Positions 36,183 to 48,473 of a stretch of 64,000 nucleotides of DNA are shown here, in pieces. The position numbers and the translations under genes are program-made. The notes under the pieces are model-generated. The model worked only from the letters and a program-made list of their open reading frames with translations. It did no database searches and was not told the DNA's origin. Numbering within the stretch: the first letter of the stretch is position 1; the number at the start of each line of letters is the position of its first letter. The DNA is from Neurospora intermedia (Eukaryota; Ascomycota; Sordariomycetes; Sordariales; Sordariaceae), in contig BTPP01000001.1 in NCBI GenBank assembly GCA_037102815.1, positions 6,225,001 through 6,289,000 on the forward strand, read 5' to 3'.

Positions 36183-38133
36183 TCACGACACAGATGACTG
36201 TGGTACCTCCGTCGCTACCCCCGTTACGCCAGAACTGTTGCTCCCACTCATCTCTCCCAAACCACTACTTTCAGCAGCCTCGTTCGCAGCCGCCTCCTCT
36301 GCCACAGCCTGGGCAGCCTGTGCCTGTTGCTCAGCATCCAGCTTCTGCAGTTCCTTTTGCCTTTCCTTTTCAGCTCTATCAATGATATCATCATCATCAC
36401 TCCAGAATTCATCATCATCCGGCAACTCAGGCATCGCCATCCTCTTCCAGAACCGTAGCTCCTGCCTCATGGCCTTGGCATCCACCGTCCGCTCCCATCG
36501 CTTTTCGTCCTTGTCATACTCGGCGCGGAACTTGCGCACAAGCTCGTTGGCCTTGCCGGCATGCGCCTGCATCTCCCAAATCTGCTCGCGTAGTCGACTA
36601 TTTTCGGCGCGCGCCTCAGCTAGTTGGGCGCGGTATGAATGATGCCAGGCTGCCACGTCTTGGACGTGCTTGGCTTTGTACTCGTGGAACTTCTTGAGCA
36701 TGGTGTACATGACTTGTGAGTACTGTGAGAGGAGGGCGGCGTTGGCGTCACGGGAGAACTTGGCCTTTTCCAGGGCCTCGGTGAGAACTGAAACTAGTTG
36801 GTCTATGTTCTCATCTTGGTCTGAAATTGCACAAACGAGTTAGCAGGCTCGCAGCTATCACGCATCATGTTACATGAGAGGACGGAGGGAAACACACTCT
36901 TGAGTTCTTCGCCTGCGGCATTGAGTAGTTCGTCATTGGTAAGGGATTGTGACCTTGCCCGCCCGCGCACTTTACCAACACCCGAGACGACCTCCTCCAA
37001 AGCCCGTTGGTTCTGCGCGAGTTGTCGACTCAATTCCTCAACCAGGCCGTAGATGTAATTTAGCTCGGCTTGGTGCCCTGCCGGCGTGGGGAGGCCAACC
37101 ATGGCGGCGGGCATATTACCAGCGTGCATGCCGTTCATGTCTTCTTCTTCGTCTGTTGCTTCTGATTCGTCTCTGGGCCTCGACTTGGATCGTTGTCCGG
37201 CTGGAAGCGATTTGGCTCTTCTCCGGCCTCTCGACGATATTGGGAGTTCGAGCGGAGTAAGGAGAGGCGACGTGGCTAGATTGGGATAAGCACTGGTAGC
37301 TTCCAAGATGTCGGCAACGTTATCGCCGCTGATGTCTCGAACCAGCTCAAGGCGGGGTCTTTCAGACGCACGAGGGGTGCTTGAACGTGCACGTGAAGAA
37401 CGAGGTGTGTCCGGAGATGGAAGTGTTGGTGAAGGATCCGAAGTCGCAGCAGAATCAGGTTTCTAGTCCTTAGATGTACTCGTTTGTGTGTGCCCGCGGA
37501 TCCATTCAAGACTTGGTGGCTCCAGAATCTGCCTGCGTTGACGGGATGGTGTGCTGGAAGAAGGGGTTCGGCCAGTGTCGAGATTCTCCTTCTGGGAGCC
37601 TGCTCGTGGCCGGCGTTGAGGCTCTGGAGTAAAGGCAGAGCCGTGAATAAGCCGAGAGCTTGTGTTCGGCGAAGTGCCCAGAGGAACTCTGCTGGCCAAC
37701 CGGGCTGTTTCCTCTGTCGTGTTTTCCAGTAGCTGTCGCGAATCTGGGGATGCGCCTGAGTTTCTGTCCGGACTTTGGTTGTCCTTGTCTGAGCCCAATT
37801 GGGGGCGACTCGTAGAGCGTCTCAGCACTATTGTGACGGTAAAGTTATCGATGCCGCGAAGTATGTGGGTGTAACGATGAGGCCGTATCTGGCGTGGTGA
37901 TCGGGGATGGAGGAAGGATAGGAGCAGTTTGGTTGATGTATGCGGTGGTGATGTTGATAGTTAGCGCTTGTTGGTACTGAACTCGGCTACTTTAGCTATT
38001 TTTTTTGGTTTTGCTAATCGAGACGGATACTAGAAGTCCTGGAGATTCGTGCGCGACAATGGGAGATTGGTTGAGAAGTAGAGAAAGAAGACGGATGTTT
38101 GTTGCTGGGAGATTTAGTCTTGGTTGTTGACAT
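36183..38133 (-). CDS. Coiled-coil protein, Cut12 spindle-pole-like; in-frame TAG
   Basis: Proposed exons on the minus strand are 38133-38031, 37827-36898 and 36820-36183 (557 codons). The last splice (GTGTGT...TTTCAG) is firm because it joins GEELK to NQDENIDQLVSVLTEALEKA. The C-terminal half has a long coiled coil (KFHEYKAKHVQDVAAWHHSY, AEARAENSRLREQIWEMQ). It then has RQELRFWKRMAMPELPDDDEF and an acidic DDD stretch. I associate this pattern with the fungal Cut12 spindle pole body family, from memory and with moderate certainty. The N-terminal half is Ser/Pro/Arg-rich and disordered. A TAG at 37465-37463 (codon 156) interrupts exon 2 in frame, with the same composition continuing on both sides. 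The first exon and its junction (TCTA-GTATCC to AATAG-TG, creating an ATG) are uncertain. It is divergent from MED1. Confidence 0.6.
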
Positions 38134-38928
38134 TGTGTCGAGGGGCACTTTCCACATCCACATCCATGCTGTTGCTGTTGCATTGCAGGAGCTGACCTCA
38201 TGCCTGCCGGTGGGAACTGGCCCCACCTAGGTACTTAGAGGTACTCTAGGATTCCACTAGGTTGCAGATGCTCAAGTAAAGTCAGTGAAGGACTGCTGAA
38301 GACAGAGGCAGTTACGGGCAGTGGGTTATAGCCGCCTACATAACACTACGGGCACGAGCAACGATGGAAGGCACCTCAGCAGGGGTCCGTGCACATCCTT
38401 CCCGTCACTTCAACATCAATCACCGACCTCAGCTTGGGTTTCTCGACTTCGTTCCTTGCTTGATCCCTCTCCAAACTTTGAAAAGACACTCCCGTCAAAC
38501 GTGTGTTGTTTGGTGAAGTGAACATTCGACACACACTCAAATCATCTTATCGACATTTACAGATTGGTGATTTGGGCGGGCCCATATCAATCATTACTAT
38601 CATTATTCGGGACCACGCGCAGCACAGAGAGAGAGAGAGAGCTCAGAAGACTGACCCTCCCTCCATTCACATTCCCAGGTTTTGGTCTCAATTGATTGGC
38701 TGTTGTCTGTCAATTCCCGACGGACTTCGAGCTCTCAATCTCACCCTCAACAACAACGGAAGAGAAACTTATTTCAACGCTCTGCCAACTGTCGACACAC
38801 TTCAATACAGACTGAGTGGGCGTCTACGAGCAGGCAGCGAGATATTCGAAACCGAGCGTCCAGCTCTTGCCCGGGACGGCAAAGGCTCATTTATTTTCAC
38901 ATGAACCATACCATAAACAAACGGCAAC
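38134..38928. other. Divergent promoter region Cut12-like/MED1
   Basis: It contains a GA repeat near 38627-38642 and the 5' UTR of MED1. No gene was seen. Confidence 0.6.
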
Positions 38929-41205
38929 ATGACCACGCCAACACCCATGAAGCATACTCTTTCCCAGCAGGGGAGCGGAAGGACGCCTTCGCAGACACAG
39001 CATGGAGCAGCAGCCACTCCTCCTGTATCCACACCCTTTTCCATGGCTCATGCTGCTCTATCCCCTCACGGTTCCCGTCTCTCGCCGCAGGCAGTCAAAA
39101 AGTCCCCGGCCATTTCGGCGGCTGCCCTGCTAAATCATCCTACCAGCACCAGCGCTGTCAGCTTTGATAGTCCATCCGCTGCCGCTGCATTTAGCAATTT
39201 GCAGCTGTCTGACCTGGATTTTAAGAGCCTGGGTGGTCTCGCTGGCCTTCAAGTTGGGAGGAACACCGAGGATGAAAAGGCCAAACGGCTAGATGAAGTC
39301 ATCTCTATCCTCAGCCAAAACCGCGGTTACGTCAGTGAGGCCGGCCTTGAGAGACTGGCCCAAAAGCTGGAACTCGACTGCATGTGGGATGAGCATATGG
39401 CCGGAGAGTCGAAGCGAACGCTAATCATAGCTGGTTCGGCCCTCGAGCTTCTCATAGGCTTCACAGATAACATCGTCCAGTCACTGACTTTAGCTTTCCC
39501 CGAGTCTTCGGAGAGCGTCAACAAGCACGCCGAAGATGCAGGAAAAATCCTTCTGGAGAACCTCAAGCTGCAGCCCGGCCAAAGCCCACTGACCAAGCAC
39601 CTCGACAAGTTTTCGGTGAACTTTGAGCGTCTGGCCATCTTGGATAAGTTGAGCATTGCCTCGGTACTTAACCTGTACGAGGCTATTGCCGGAGTCTATG
39701 ACAGTCTGAGCCGGTTACATCAGTGGGAGCTACAAAAGGTTCGCGAGGATGCGTCCCTTGCCGGACGGACTGATGAGTATCTTCGCAACATCGTCCTCTG
39801 TAATCGCAGCGGAACTCCTGCCATGAACGCCAGGGGCAAAGTAGGCATGAGAATTGACTACTGGAAGAACAAGCATCTTCAGCCCCCAACAAACCCACAG
39901 ATGGCCGCCCATGTTGAGAAGCACGAAAAGATCTGGGGCATTCTCGTCGGATGTGCCCCCATCAACAGGAATCTCGATGTGAATGTCCATCCCGTTCGGG
40001 TTTCTAACCATTGGATCTCCGATAATGTCGAGTTGCCTCATATTCCTGGAGACCTACAAACGAGCCCTATGGTACACTGGCTGGAGCCCGAAGATACAAT
40101 CGTTCCCCCAGATCCTGAAAAGGCTGGGGATTCTCTCCTGGGCCCGCGCCTGCCCTCGGTCACTTTCAGCGCCACTTTTGATCCTCCCATCCATATCTCT
40201 TTTGGCCTTTGGGAGCAGCTTCGGAGTATGGGCATCGGAATACCAGCCATGGACGTATCAAAGTCCTTCGACAACCTCGTGTTCCCCATAGCACCCGGTG
40301 GCTACTACGATCCAACAGAACCACGAGAGATTCACCACACAAAGGACATCAATTACCAGTTACCAGGTTCACCAGCTTGGGTATCGAGAAAACACGCCAA
40401 CTCACTCTACATCTACAAACCAGTATACGGCAAGACCTTGACCGAGGCCTCCTTCTCCCACCCGCAGCACCTCATCGCTATGCTGCCTTACCTCAGGCAA
40501 TACGCCTTCCTCTCCACCCTCCTAGAAAACAGCTTCAAAGAGGAGACCGGTCCGAAACGGATTCCTCCCCAAACCGCCCTCCACCCAGACTCCTTTTCCA
40601 CAAAGACCAGCACCAACCGCGACGAATTCAACCGTTTCATGAGCCTCCCCCCCGCCACCGTCAAATCTCCCAGTGACGAAGCCCCAACACCAATGGACAT
40701 CTCCACCTCCATGTCCATCGATCACAGCTCCCAACCCAACCCCAGCGGCACCGTACCCATGTCCATCGACGGCGGCGCCTCCCAGCACATATTCCCCTCC
40801 CAAGCCGCCCACTCCCAACCCACCTCCCACCTCTCCAGCAACAACAATCAAAACCACCAAGTCCCGCCCACCAGCGGCGGCGGCCCCAACAACCACAGTG
40901 CCCTCACCCACACCTTCACCTCTGGCCCGGACCCAGAAGCAATCAAGATCGACATCAACCTCACCATGGTGCATGCGCCCCGACTGCAAATCGCCTTCCC
41001 GTTCCGCGCCTCCGAGACCGCCATCGTGGTGCTGGAGATCCGCGAAAACGGACAGGTGCACGTGGAATCGCAGAACGTGCTGGACGAGCGGAACAGTGTG
41101 GCGCCGAATGGACGGGAGAGGCGGGTGGAGGACTTGGGTAAGATGTTGGAGACGGTGGAGGATATTGGAAAGTGGGTGGAGTTTGTAAGGACGAGGTGGG
41201 CTTAG
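38929..41205 (+). CDS. MED1: Mediator complex subunit 1 (Med1)
   Basis: A single exon of 758 aa; the start is in gcaacATGACC. Med1 is a middle-module subunit of Mediator that contacts activators and RNA polymerase II machinery (family knowledge). The N-terminus (1-115) is Ser/Thr/Pro/Gln-rich. The Med1 domain begins near residue 120 (KRLDEVISILSQNRGYVSEAG, split here as KRLDEVISILSQ and NRGYVSEAG). It continues through LERLAQKLELDCMW, KRTLIIAGSALELLIGF and FERLAILDKLS, to AWVSRKHAN around residue 490. After a Ser/Pro/Asn-rich linker containing repeated PMDIS/PMSID motifs, a final conserved block carries MVHAPRLQIAFPFRASETAI. Length and layout match filamentous ascomycete Med1. Confidence 0.9.
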   Translation: MTTPTPMKHTLSQQGSGRTPSQTQHGAAATPPVSTPFSMAHAALSPHGSRLSPQAVKKSPAISAAALLNHPTSTSAVSFDSPSAAAAFSNLQLSDLDFKSLGGLAGLQVGRNTEDEKAKRLDEVISILSQNRGYVSEAGLERLAQKLELDCMWDEHMAGESKRTLIIAGSALELLIGFTDNIVQSLTLAFPESSESVNKHAEDAGKILLENLKLQPGQSPLTKHLDKFSVNFERLAILDKLSIASVLNLYEAIAGVYDSLSRLHQWELQKVREDASLAGRTDEYLRNIVLCNRSGTPAMNARGKVGMRIDYWKNKHLQPPTNPQMAAHVEKHEKIWGILVGCAPINRNLDVNVHPVRVSNHWISDNVELPHIPGDLQTSPMVHWLEPEDTIVPPDPEKAGDSLLGPRLPSVTFSATFDPPIHISFGLWEQLRSMGIGIPAMDVSKSFDNLVFPIAPGGYYDPTEPREIHHTKDINYQLPGSPAWVSRKHANSLYIYKPVYGKTLTEASFSHPQHLIAMLPYLRQYAFLSTLLENSFKEETGPKRIPPQTALHPDSFSTKTSTNRDEFNRFMSLPPATVKSPSDEAPTPMDISTSMSIDHSSQPNPSGTVPMSIDGGASQHIFPSQAAHSQPTSHLSSNNNQNHQVPPTSGGGPNNHSALTHTFTSGPDPEAIKIDINLTMVHAPRLQIAFPFRASETAIVVLEIRENGQVHVESQNVLDERNSVAPNGRERRVEDLGKMLETVEDIGKWVEFVRTRWA

Positions 41206-44200
41206 GGGGTGTCCAAGGGTGAGGAGGGTGAGAAGATGGAGATGGTTATTGACAGAGAGAGAGAGGAAGACTGGAAGCTGGGATGGAGATGCGCGATGAA
41301 GAATGAAGAGGAAGAGGAAGGGGCGGAGCAAAAGGAGAGAGGGGTAGGAGGTGTAAGAAGCAGATTTAGCTTCTGACAGAGCAGGATTCCGATCCTCATC
41401 GTGAATCATGAATCTCAATCCCTGTGGAGAGGTACGGGAGATTGTCATCGTCCCCTTTTGTTGCCTAGAGCTGGTAGGAAGAGTCAAGTTCCTTCCAAGT
41501 GACCAGCGACAATGAGAAAAAGTTATCATTATTTACCTCGGCTAAACTTGCAGTTTCCGTTTCGTACGTACAGGCAGACAGAGATATCAAAGTTACAGGA
41601 GTATATATCTATTTGCGTTGTAGGAAACGAAGGGAAATTAGTTTGGTAGGGAAGTGCGATCATATCTAGCCAGAGTAGATCCGGTTGGAGTGGATATATA
41701 AGTTTATGCCCATATTACTTGAGCTGGTCATAGACTTGGTCATGGGGACTTGACTTTATTCATTACCACTATAGTTCTCCATGTTTGGTTTGTAAGGACC
41801 TCTAGATGTGGGCCCCATAGACTTGGAAGGAAGCCTCATGTCCAAGGTAGACTTTTACCTATCAAGTTAGCAAGGTTTCCTCGCTTTACAAAGTTCAAGA
41901 GAAACTTTGATTGTTCTGGCGGATCGATGTCAACTAGCTTCGGAAGAAAGACTGGTGAGATAGAATGATCGAACTATCGTTGCGGCAGTTATTTTGAGTA
42001 TAACTCAGGGAAGATTTCATCGGACCCTGATTCATAGTGATACAAACCTCAGCCGCGCGGGCTTGTATCATGTTGGGAATATGTGTTGGTTGGTAGACTC
42101 GGTTGGTTCTGGTTACTAAGATCGTAGTGAACAATTTGCATCTTCACACTGTGAAATCTGTCAGTCCGCTTGAACCGTACCTGGTACCGTAATCTGGTCT
42201 CATCGGGGCCGACGTTTCCTTTGTATCAATCACGCCTGTTTCATTCTGAATTCTTGGTTGGTCAACCCAAAACTTACTCTGAACTCAGGATACATTTCGT
42301 TGAACGTGGAAACATCAAACGAAACGAGTCGCGCATTGGAGACTGGGATGATATTGGGAAATTTGCGGGGGATGTGAGGCTCTGTTGGCTTGGCTGGCTG
42401 GGAGGTGAGTTGTCGCCGGCAGGTGCCACGCGCAGACAGTGGTGTAACGCTGATGGTCCGTGATCCGAGCCAAGCTTTATCTCTGATTGGCTGTCATATG
42501 AAGGATGAAAAGATACGTACCTCGTCAACTAGTGTAGTGTACCGTACCATAACGTCCGTGTATCAGGCCCGCTACCCTGAGCGGTCGTAGGAATGAACCG
42601 AACGCGGACGGTTCAATACCGCTCATGTCGCTGTTTACAAAATTGTGAAAGAAGTATATCCAAGTGTAATGTACTTACCGTGACTTGCTCGGTTAATTCT
42701 TACGACCATTCGCCTGCGTCAAGCCCATAGGGCGAGTGGCTCGGTCCTTCAGATTCCGAGCCCCTGAAATTCCAAGAATGAGGGGAAATATCTAAGGGAC
42801 CAAAGGGTTGACCCAAAGGAGAAACGAAGGGGTGATGGTAGATGCTTTGTGGAATGTGGTGTATAAAGTTCGTCGTTGTGGGCACGCGTCATCGACAAGT
42901 GGAAGCTCAGAACAGCCCCGTCCGTCAGGTGGTGTGAAATAAAGTCCGGACACAATTATACCAAACCAGACCCCACGAGTAAGTATTCGGACCTTTTTTT
43001 CACGCCACCTGCCCGTGTACCTGCAAGTAAGGGAAACAGACCGGAGAGACAAGCGGATTGGATACTCCCATTCTGTCTTGTGGGAGTTGATTGGCAAAGT
43101 TGCCGCATTCCATCAAGTTGAGACAGATGCTCCAGGTGGAACAGTCGGGTGCTGGCTGGGGAAGTATCGTCCGAGTATTCGACAAGCCCAAGAGTTGATA
43201 TAGTAGTCGCTGTTCTGAATAACGAATAACCACAGACAGCAGCACAAACTTCATAGTCTAGTGTAACACGTGCAAGAAAGCTGTCTTATAGTTTGAACCT
43301 CTCCGTCGTCATCGATATTGCCAAAATGTGGATCCAAAACGGCTTCTCGAATGGACTTGTTCTCCAATTGGCAGGCGGGCCAAATGATCCTAGCAAAGCT
43401 ACCACGAACGGTTCGTCTCATTGGTCTGGGCCAGACAATCATGGTTCCCCCGTCGACAGAGGAAGGCAGATCTGGTAACTGCCGCCTATCACCGAGATCT
43501 CATCTTCTGAAAACTGGAAAGAGCAAAAGGAATCAACGGACGTGGATCGGAAGACCAGACCCAGACGACTTGACTGATTGTTTTTTGCTGACCTCGTGAC
43601 ATATTGTAGTGTAGTATCTTATTGCCCTCCTTTTTCATGCTTTTGCTACCGGCACAACTGACTGGGGCGGTGAAGTTCTGCAGTTCGTCCCACAGGGTTG
43701 AAGATCCCGCCACACAAGAGATCCCGTGTGTGTGTGTATCTGTCTGTCTCTGCCTGATACGGCAAGGGTCTTAGGCGTGAATGTATCCATTGTATATATT
43801 GAGCAAAAGGAATGGATGCACACTTTCAAAACACCTTCCTTCTGTGAGTGAAATATGATTTCGATGCCGGAAAGATCAAGCAAAAAGGGCATCATGATCG
43901 ATGGTCAAAATAAGTGGGATCTTGCAGTGAGGTCACAGTGCAATGTCGAGCTAAGGCAGGCACGCTGGCAGGCCAGGGCACTGGTACCCTTGCCACTCTC
44001 CCACTGGCGCGCACCCTGCGTAAAAGTGGACGAACGCACCTGCACAACGCGTACAAATCGGCACGAGCAGTTGGCAGCATGTAGCGTAGCAGTGAGGTGC
44101 CCCAGTGTGACTAGTAAACAATCCCCGCCGGCCAGGGCTGCAGATGAATCCTATTACATAAGTTCCCTGTCGCTGGCACTTTCTTGTGCGCCCATTCACT

Positions 44201-45182
44201 GCCTGTACAACCTTCGTACGATACGTCCGTCCTCCATCGACCTTGACAACCGAATTCTCCATATCCAACCCTTGGCACTTCCCCTCAGTCTCGGATTTCC
44301 GATCCATTCTCATCCCATCCCTTACAGCGCTCTGGTATTCCTCAGCGAGTTCCAAACGGCGATCACTTGTCCATTGTTGCCGATTTAGCATTTAAACTCC
44401 CTCCATTGTTTGCGTCAGCGCCTGCGTGCCCCACCCCCAGGTAGCGACCGCAAACCCTCCCCGCCGCCCATACCAAATACCGACGGGAATTACATACAGT
44501 ACGGCCTGTGATACAGCGCGGAACCCGTCTCCAACCACACTCATCTATACTCCGGAACACTGAGTGGGAGTGAGGCATCACCAACTCACCGACGAACCGA
44601 GGCTGCCTGGGCTGGTCAAGTGTGCGCGCGCAGCACCTGCGCAGTTACCCCGATCGGCCTCTTGGCCGCAAGAGTGCAACTTCCCGAAGTTGGCGACATG
44701 CACATTGCAAGCCGCTAGATGCAGGAAGGAGCTTTGGACTGGAACTACCTAGGCACCCCCGCAAACTGAGGTGAAAGGAGGAGAACAGAATTTGGAGCAA
44801 CATTGAGGGAAGGAGCGAAAAAAAACATCAGGAGCACTTTCTGCCTCGAAGATGCCAGACTTGGTCTGGGAATGAACCGGTCTCGCTCGCCTCTCAACAT
44901 TTGACGTGTTCCTGTGACAACTAATTCCCGTCGGCTCACTCAAGTTCTCCCCATCTCGGTTTTACTGCCTTCTCTCAACTTCTCGATTTATGCTACTAGC
45001 GACCTGACCATTCAACGGCTCTTTTACTTCACGACATCACGCCGCCTTTTCATTAGGTTATTGGAGTCTGGAGTCCCAGGTTGACCACTCACAAGCCTTC
45101 CCTTTTACGACTGTCCTCCAAACGAGCTCCTATCACCTCGCACACACAACAACAAAGACAGACATTGACTGCTGTCCAAGAT
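41206..45182. other. Long 4-kb intergenic region upstream of WEE1
   Basis: No frame of convincing protein character was found on either strand; the longest are about 100-180 codons with no recognisable motif. It contains an imperfect hairpin at 42579-42624, two TAGTGTAGT-type short repeats (about 42530 and 43605), and a GT/CT microsatellite near 43725-43755. It probably includes a long WEE1 5' leader and promoter. An unannotated noncoding transcript is possible but unsupported. Confidence 0.55.
42579..42624. repeat. Imperfect inverted repeat (hairpin-forming)
   Basis: Outer arms GAGCGGT and ACCGCTC and inner arms GAACCG and CGGTTC surround the loop AACGCGGA. The two arm pairs are separated asymmetrically by 9 and 3 nt. 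I did not recognise it as a tRNA, and no bounding target duplication was identified. Confidence 0.6.
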
Positions 45183-48100
45183 ATGTCATATCCGAATGGG
45201 AGTGGGGGTACGCTTACCCTACCCTCGCCGACACACATCCATTCCGTTCGATCTTTACGAAAGGCCATTGCACGATCGCCCTCCAGGGCTCGCCAAGCTT
45301 CGACTACGCCAGCCGGTTCACCACAGTCCCTCTCCTCACTCGCCGTTTCACTCTCGCAACGACCTTTGGGTGAAGGTTCTACTCCGCTCAAGCCTAGCGA
45401 GCGTCTCTCGACCCGTTCATTGAGACCTGCTAGACCGGTCAACAGGCCGTTATCCAGGTCACGAATGTCGCAAAAGAGTCCCCTCAGAAGGTGCTTTGGC
45501 TCCCACAGGGACTCGGGCAACCCCATCCCACCATCCGTCTCGGCTCCTGAAGCCCGTCCCCGCTGCGGAAGCCCTTCCTCGCGCAGCCCTAGCCCGATAG
45601 CAAGCCCCGTGGCAAGCCCTGTCCACCATACCGAGGTGACACTGATCATGGACCACGCTACTCTGGAAAGCCCGCTCCCTAAGCGGCGCAGTCTGGGTCT
45701 CAGGACTGACCTCCTCGATGACCCTCCAGCGACATCGCACCCATTCGACACCGATGACGATGCGCCCAAAGGATACGAACTGCGGTCGTCCACTCGCCGT
45801 ACCACCCCGCCTCAGGATTCCGTGGCCTCGCCTGACATTTCGAGCCTACCCAAACGAACGACCTCTCTCCGTAAGAGTACTTTACAGCAACGCCATGATG
45901 ATCAACGCATTTCGTTGGGTCGGCGTGTTGGAGAGAAACAGCTTAACCAGGCATCAAAAGCTGCTGCCCCTGCTACTAGCACAACCCGGGCCAGGCCGAG
46001 GCTATCCCTCGATCAATATCTCCCGCCTGATGACCGCGGCAGCCCCTTTACTCAGGCGCCTTTGCCAAGCGCCTCGGTTCATCCACTTCCTCGGCCGCCA
46101 GCCCAGCGTCACCCCTTGTCTCGGACCATCACACAGTCTTCTTCCGGCTCTAGCCTCCCTGATGAGTCGCCCACGCATCCTCCTGTGAGCCTGGGCGAAA
46201 AGCCCAGGGTACCTTTGAACTTCTCAAGATCACTGCCTTTGGGAGCTCGCCCTCTAGGTGCAAAGATTCCACCGCCCGTGGCTACACCAAAATACAAGCG
46301 AGCCAAGCCATTTCAGGCTGCCTTTATGTCAACGGGACTGGTGTCCAAGATGAACCGAAACCCCGAGGCTGGCCCGCCCAAGCGTCCTGGAGATAATTCC
46401 GAGATCATGCCCGACACTCCTTGCAAGAAGCAGCCTTATGACTCTTCAACGTTTCCTCCAAAACCGCCGGGAAGTGCCAGACGCCCCAGATTGTCTTTTG
46501 GCACTGCAACTACCCCTCTTCCTGATGCTTCTAGCACGCCGCGCGGCAGCCCATTCGCTCCCCAGGACCGATCCGCAAGTCTGTTCTTCAAGCAAATTCG
46601 TGGAAACAACCTTCGAAGAGCAAGTCTGTTGAGTTTCGAGGGCGAGGATGCAGGAGACTCACCTGAGTCCGATGATTTCCCCCCGCCAACACCGACTAAG
46701 AGTCTTTTCAAGTCACAGTCAACGCCAGCACACCCGCAACAGGCACAAATGACGCCCACTGCCACACGGTTCACGCATTCTGCGTCTGCTTTCGGTATTG
46801 GCAAGGAGCATAGCACGCCGAGTTCAAGCTTCGGATTTACAAGTCCACTAGGTCGACACAGCAAAGGACAGACAGATCATCCCACCACGCGTCCCACCAC
46901 GGCCGACGGTGAACCTCCCCCAGTCGGCATCAAAGACTCACCGCGGATGAGCCAGTCTCTCCCCTCGTTTACCATGCGCCGCGGACGTGGCAACTCCTTC
47001 ACCACTCCTGCCCCCGTCAAGACCAACCCCACCATAGTGGAAGCCTCAGAAAAGCATACACCTGATTCAGCCAGCCCGGTGAATCCAAGGAATCCTAAGA
47101 CACCTTCGGAAACTATGGGCCCGCCTGACGGAAATTTTCTGTCCATCTCAAATGCTCGCAAAGGTAATCTCAAGTTTGCTCGGTCGCCGTCGACACCTAC
47201 AACAATCGTTGGCCCAGGACTTCCGTCAGCAACACCTGAAGGCCAGCCACTTACCAAGGGGCAGAACCGTCGAATCAGCTCTACGCCCCAAAACGTGAAT
47301 GCCCCCAGCAATGTCGATGAAGCACTATATAGTCGCTTCGACAAAGCTGAGATGATTGGGGGTGGTGCCTTTTCGCAAGTGTATCGTGTTGTTCAACGCT
47401 CCACAATGTCTTCCTTTTCGTCATTTACATCAACTCCCGGCAGACATACGCCCGAGGTAGAGAAGGTCTTTGCCGTCAAGAAAATCGCTTTCTCTGGCCA
47501 TGGTGAGAAGCAACGCGAAAGCAAGATGCGCGAGGTCAACGCCTTGAAGGCCCTGAGTACTTCCGACAAGATCGTGCACTATGTCGACAGCTGGGAGCAA
47601 AACGGATGTCTATACATCCAAACTGAGTATTGCACTGAAGGCAGTCTTGACGCATTTCTCAGAGAGGTTGGGCAAAACGGCAGGATGGATGATTTCCGCA
47701 TCTGGAAGACATTGCTTGAACTAAGCCAGGTAGGCTAAATTGGTTTCGAATCTCTAACAATGGCTTGCTAACTGATTAACTTGCAGGGTCTTTCTGCCAT
47801 TCACGGCGCTGGCTTCATTCACCTGGATCTGAAACCTGCCAATATCTTCATCGGGTTCGACGGCTATCTCAAGATCGGCGACTTTGGATTCGCAGTCCCA
47901 TGGCCGGCCCCCAAAGGGGTCGAAGGCGAAGGTGACCGAGAGTACATTGGTCCTGAGATCTTGTTGGGACAGTACGACAAGCCAGCCGATATCTTTGCTC
48001 TTGGACTTATCATCTTGGAGATCGCTTGCAATGTCTATCTTCCCGACAACGGTCCAACTTGGCAGGCCCTTCGAAATGGCGATCTGACGGTTGTGCCTAG

Positions 48101-48473
48101 TCTTACCTCGAGTGATGCTGGTGGTATCGTTCGGGATGCACAGATTGCCACCGATGATGGCGATATCTCTGCCTTTAGCTCAGTCACATATGACCCGAGC
48201 AACTTGTTTGGTGCGCAAAAGAGAAGCGAGCTCCAGGAACCCCCAAGGTTCATGATGGATGCCAATGATCCGCACTCGCTAGACAGCGTTGTCCGGTGGA
48301 TGATCCAGCCTGAGCCTGCGAATCGACCGACGGCCGAGGCTCTACTGAAGGTAGAGTCCGTTGACTGGGTTGCTTGCCGCAGGACCGCCGGAGCAACGGT
48401 GTACGAAGGCAACTGGGGCTTGGAGACCGCTTCGACCACGGAACAGTTTGACACGACGATGACTGACGTTTGA
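45183..48473 (+). CDS. WEE1: Wee1-family inhibitory kinase (Swe1/Wee1)
   Basis: Two exons, 45183-47729 and 47787-48473, encode 1077 aa. The frame is open further upstream, but the first ATG is 45183. Wee1 phosphorylates the inhibitory tyrosine of Cdk1 and delays mitosis (family knowledge). The first 700 residues are disordered, Ser/Pro/Arg-rich and full of TP/SP sites. The kinase domain begins with IGGGAFSQVY (725) and has the ATP Lys766 (VFAVKK). The intron falls just before the catalytic loop, which has the Wee1 form HLDLKPANIFI (Asp863, Lys865) in place of HRD. DFG is at 881, and the Wee1-type GDREYIGPEILLG follows. These variants separate it from general Ser/Thr kinases. It converges with MCM2. 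Confidence 0.95.
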
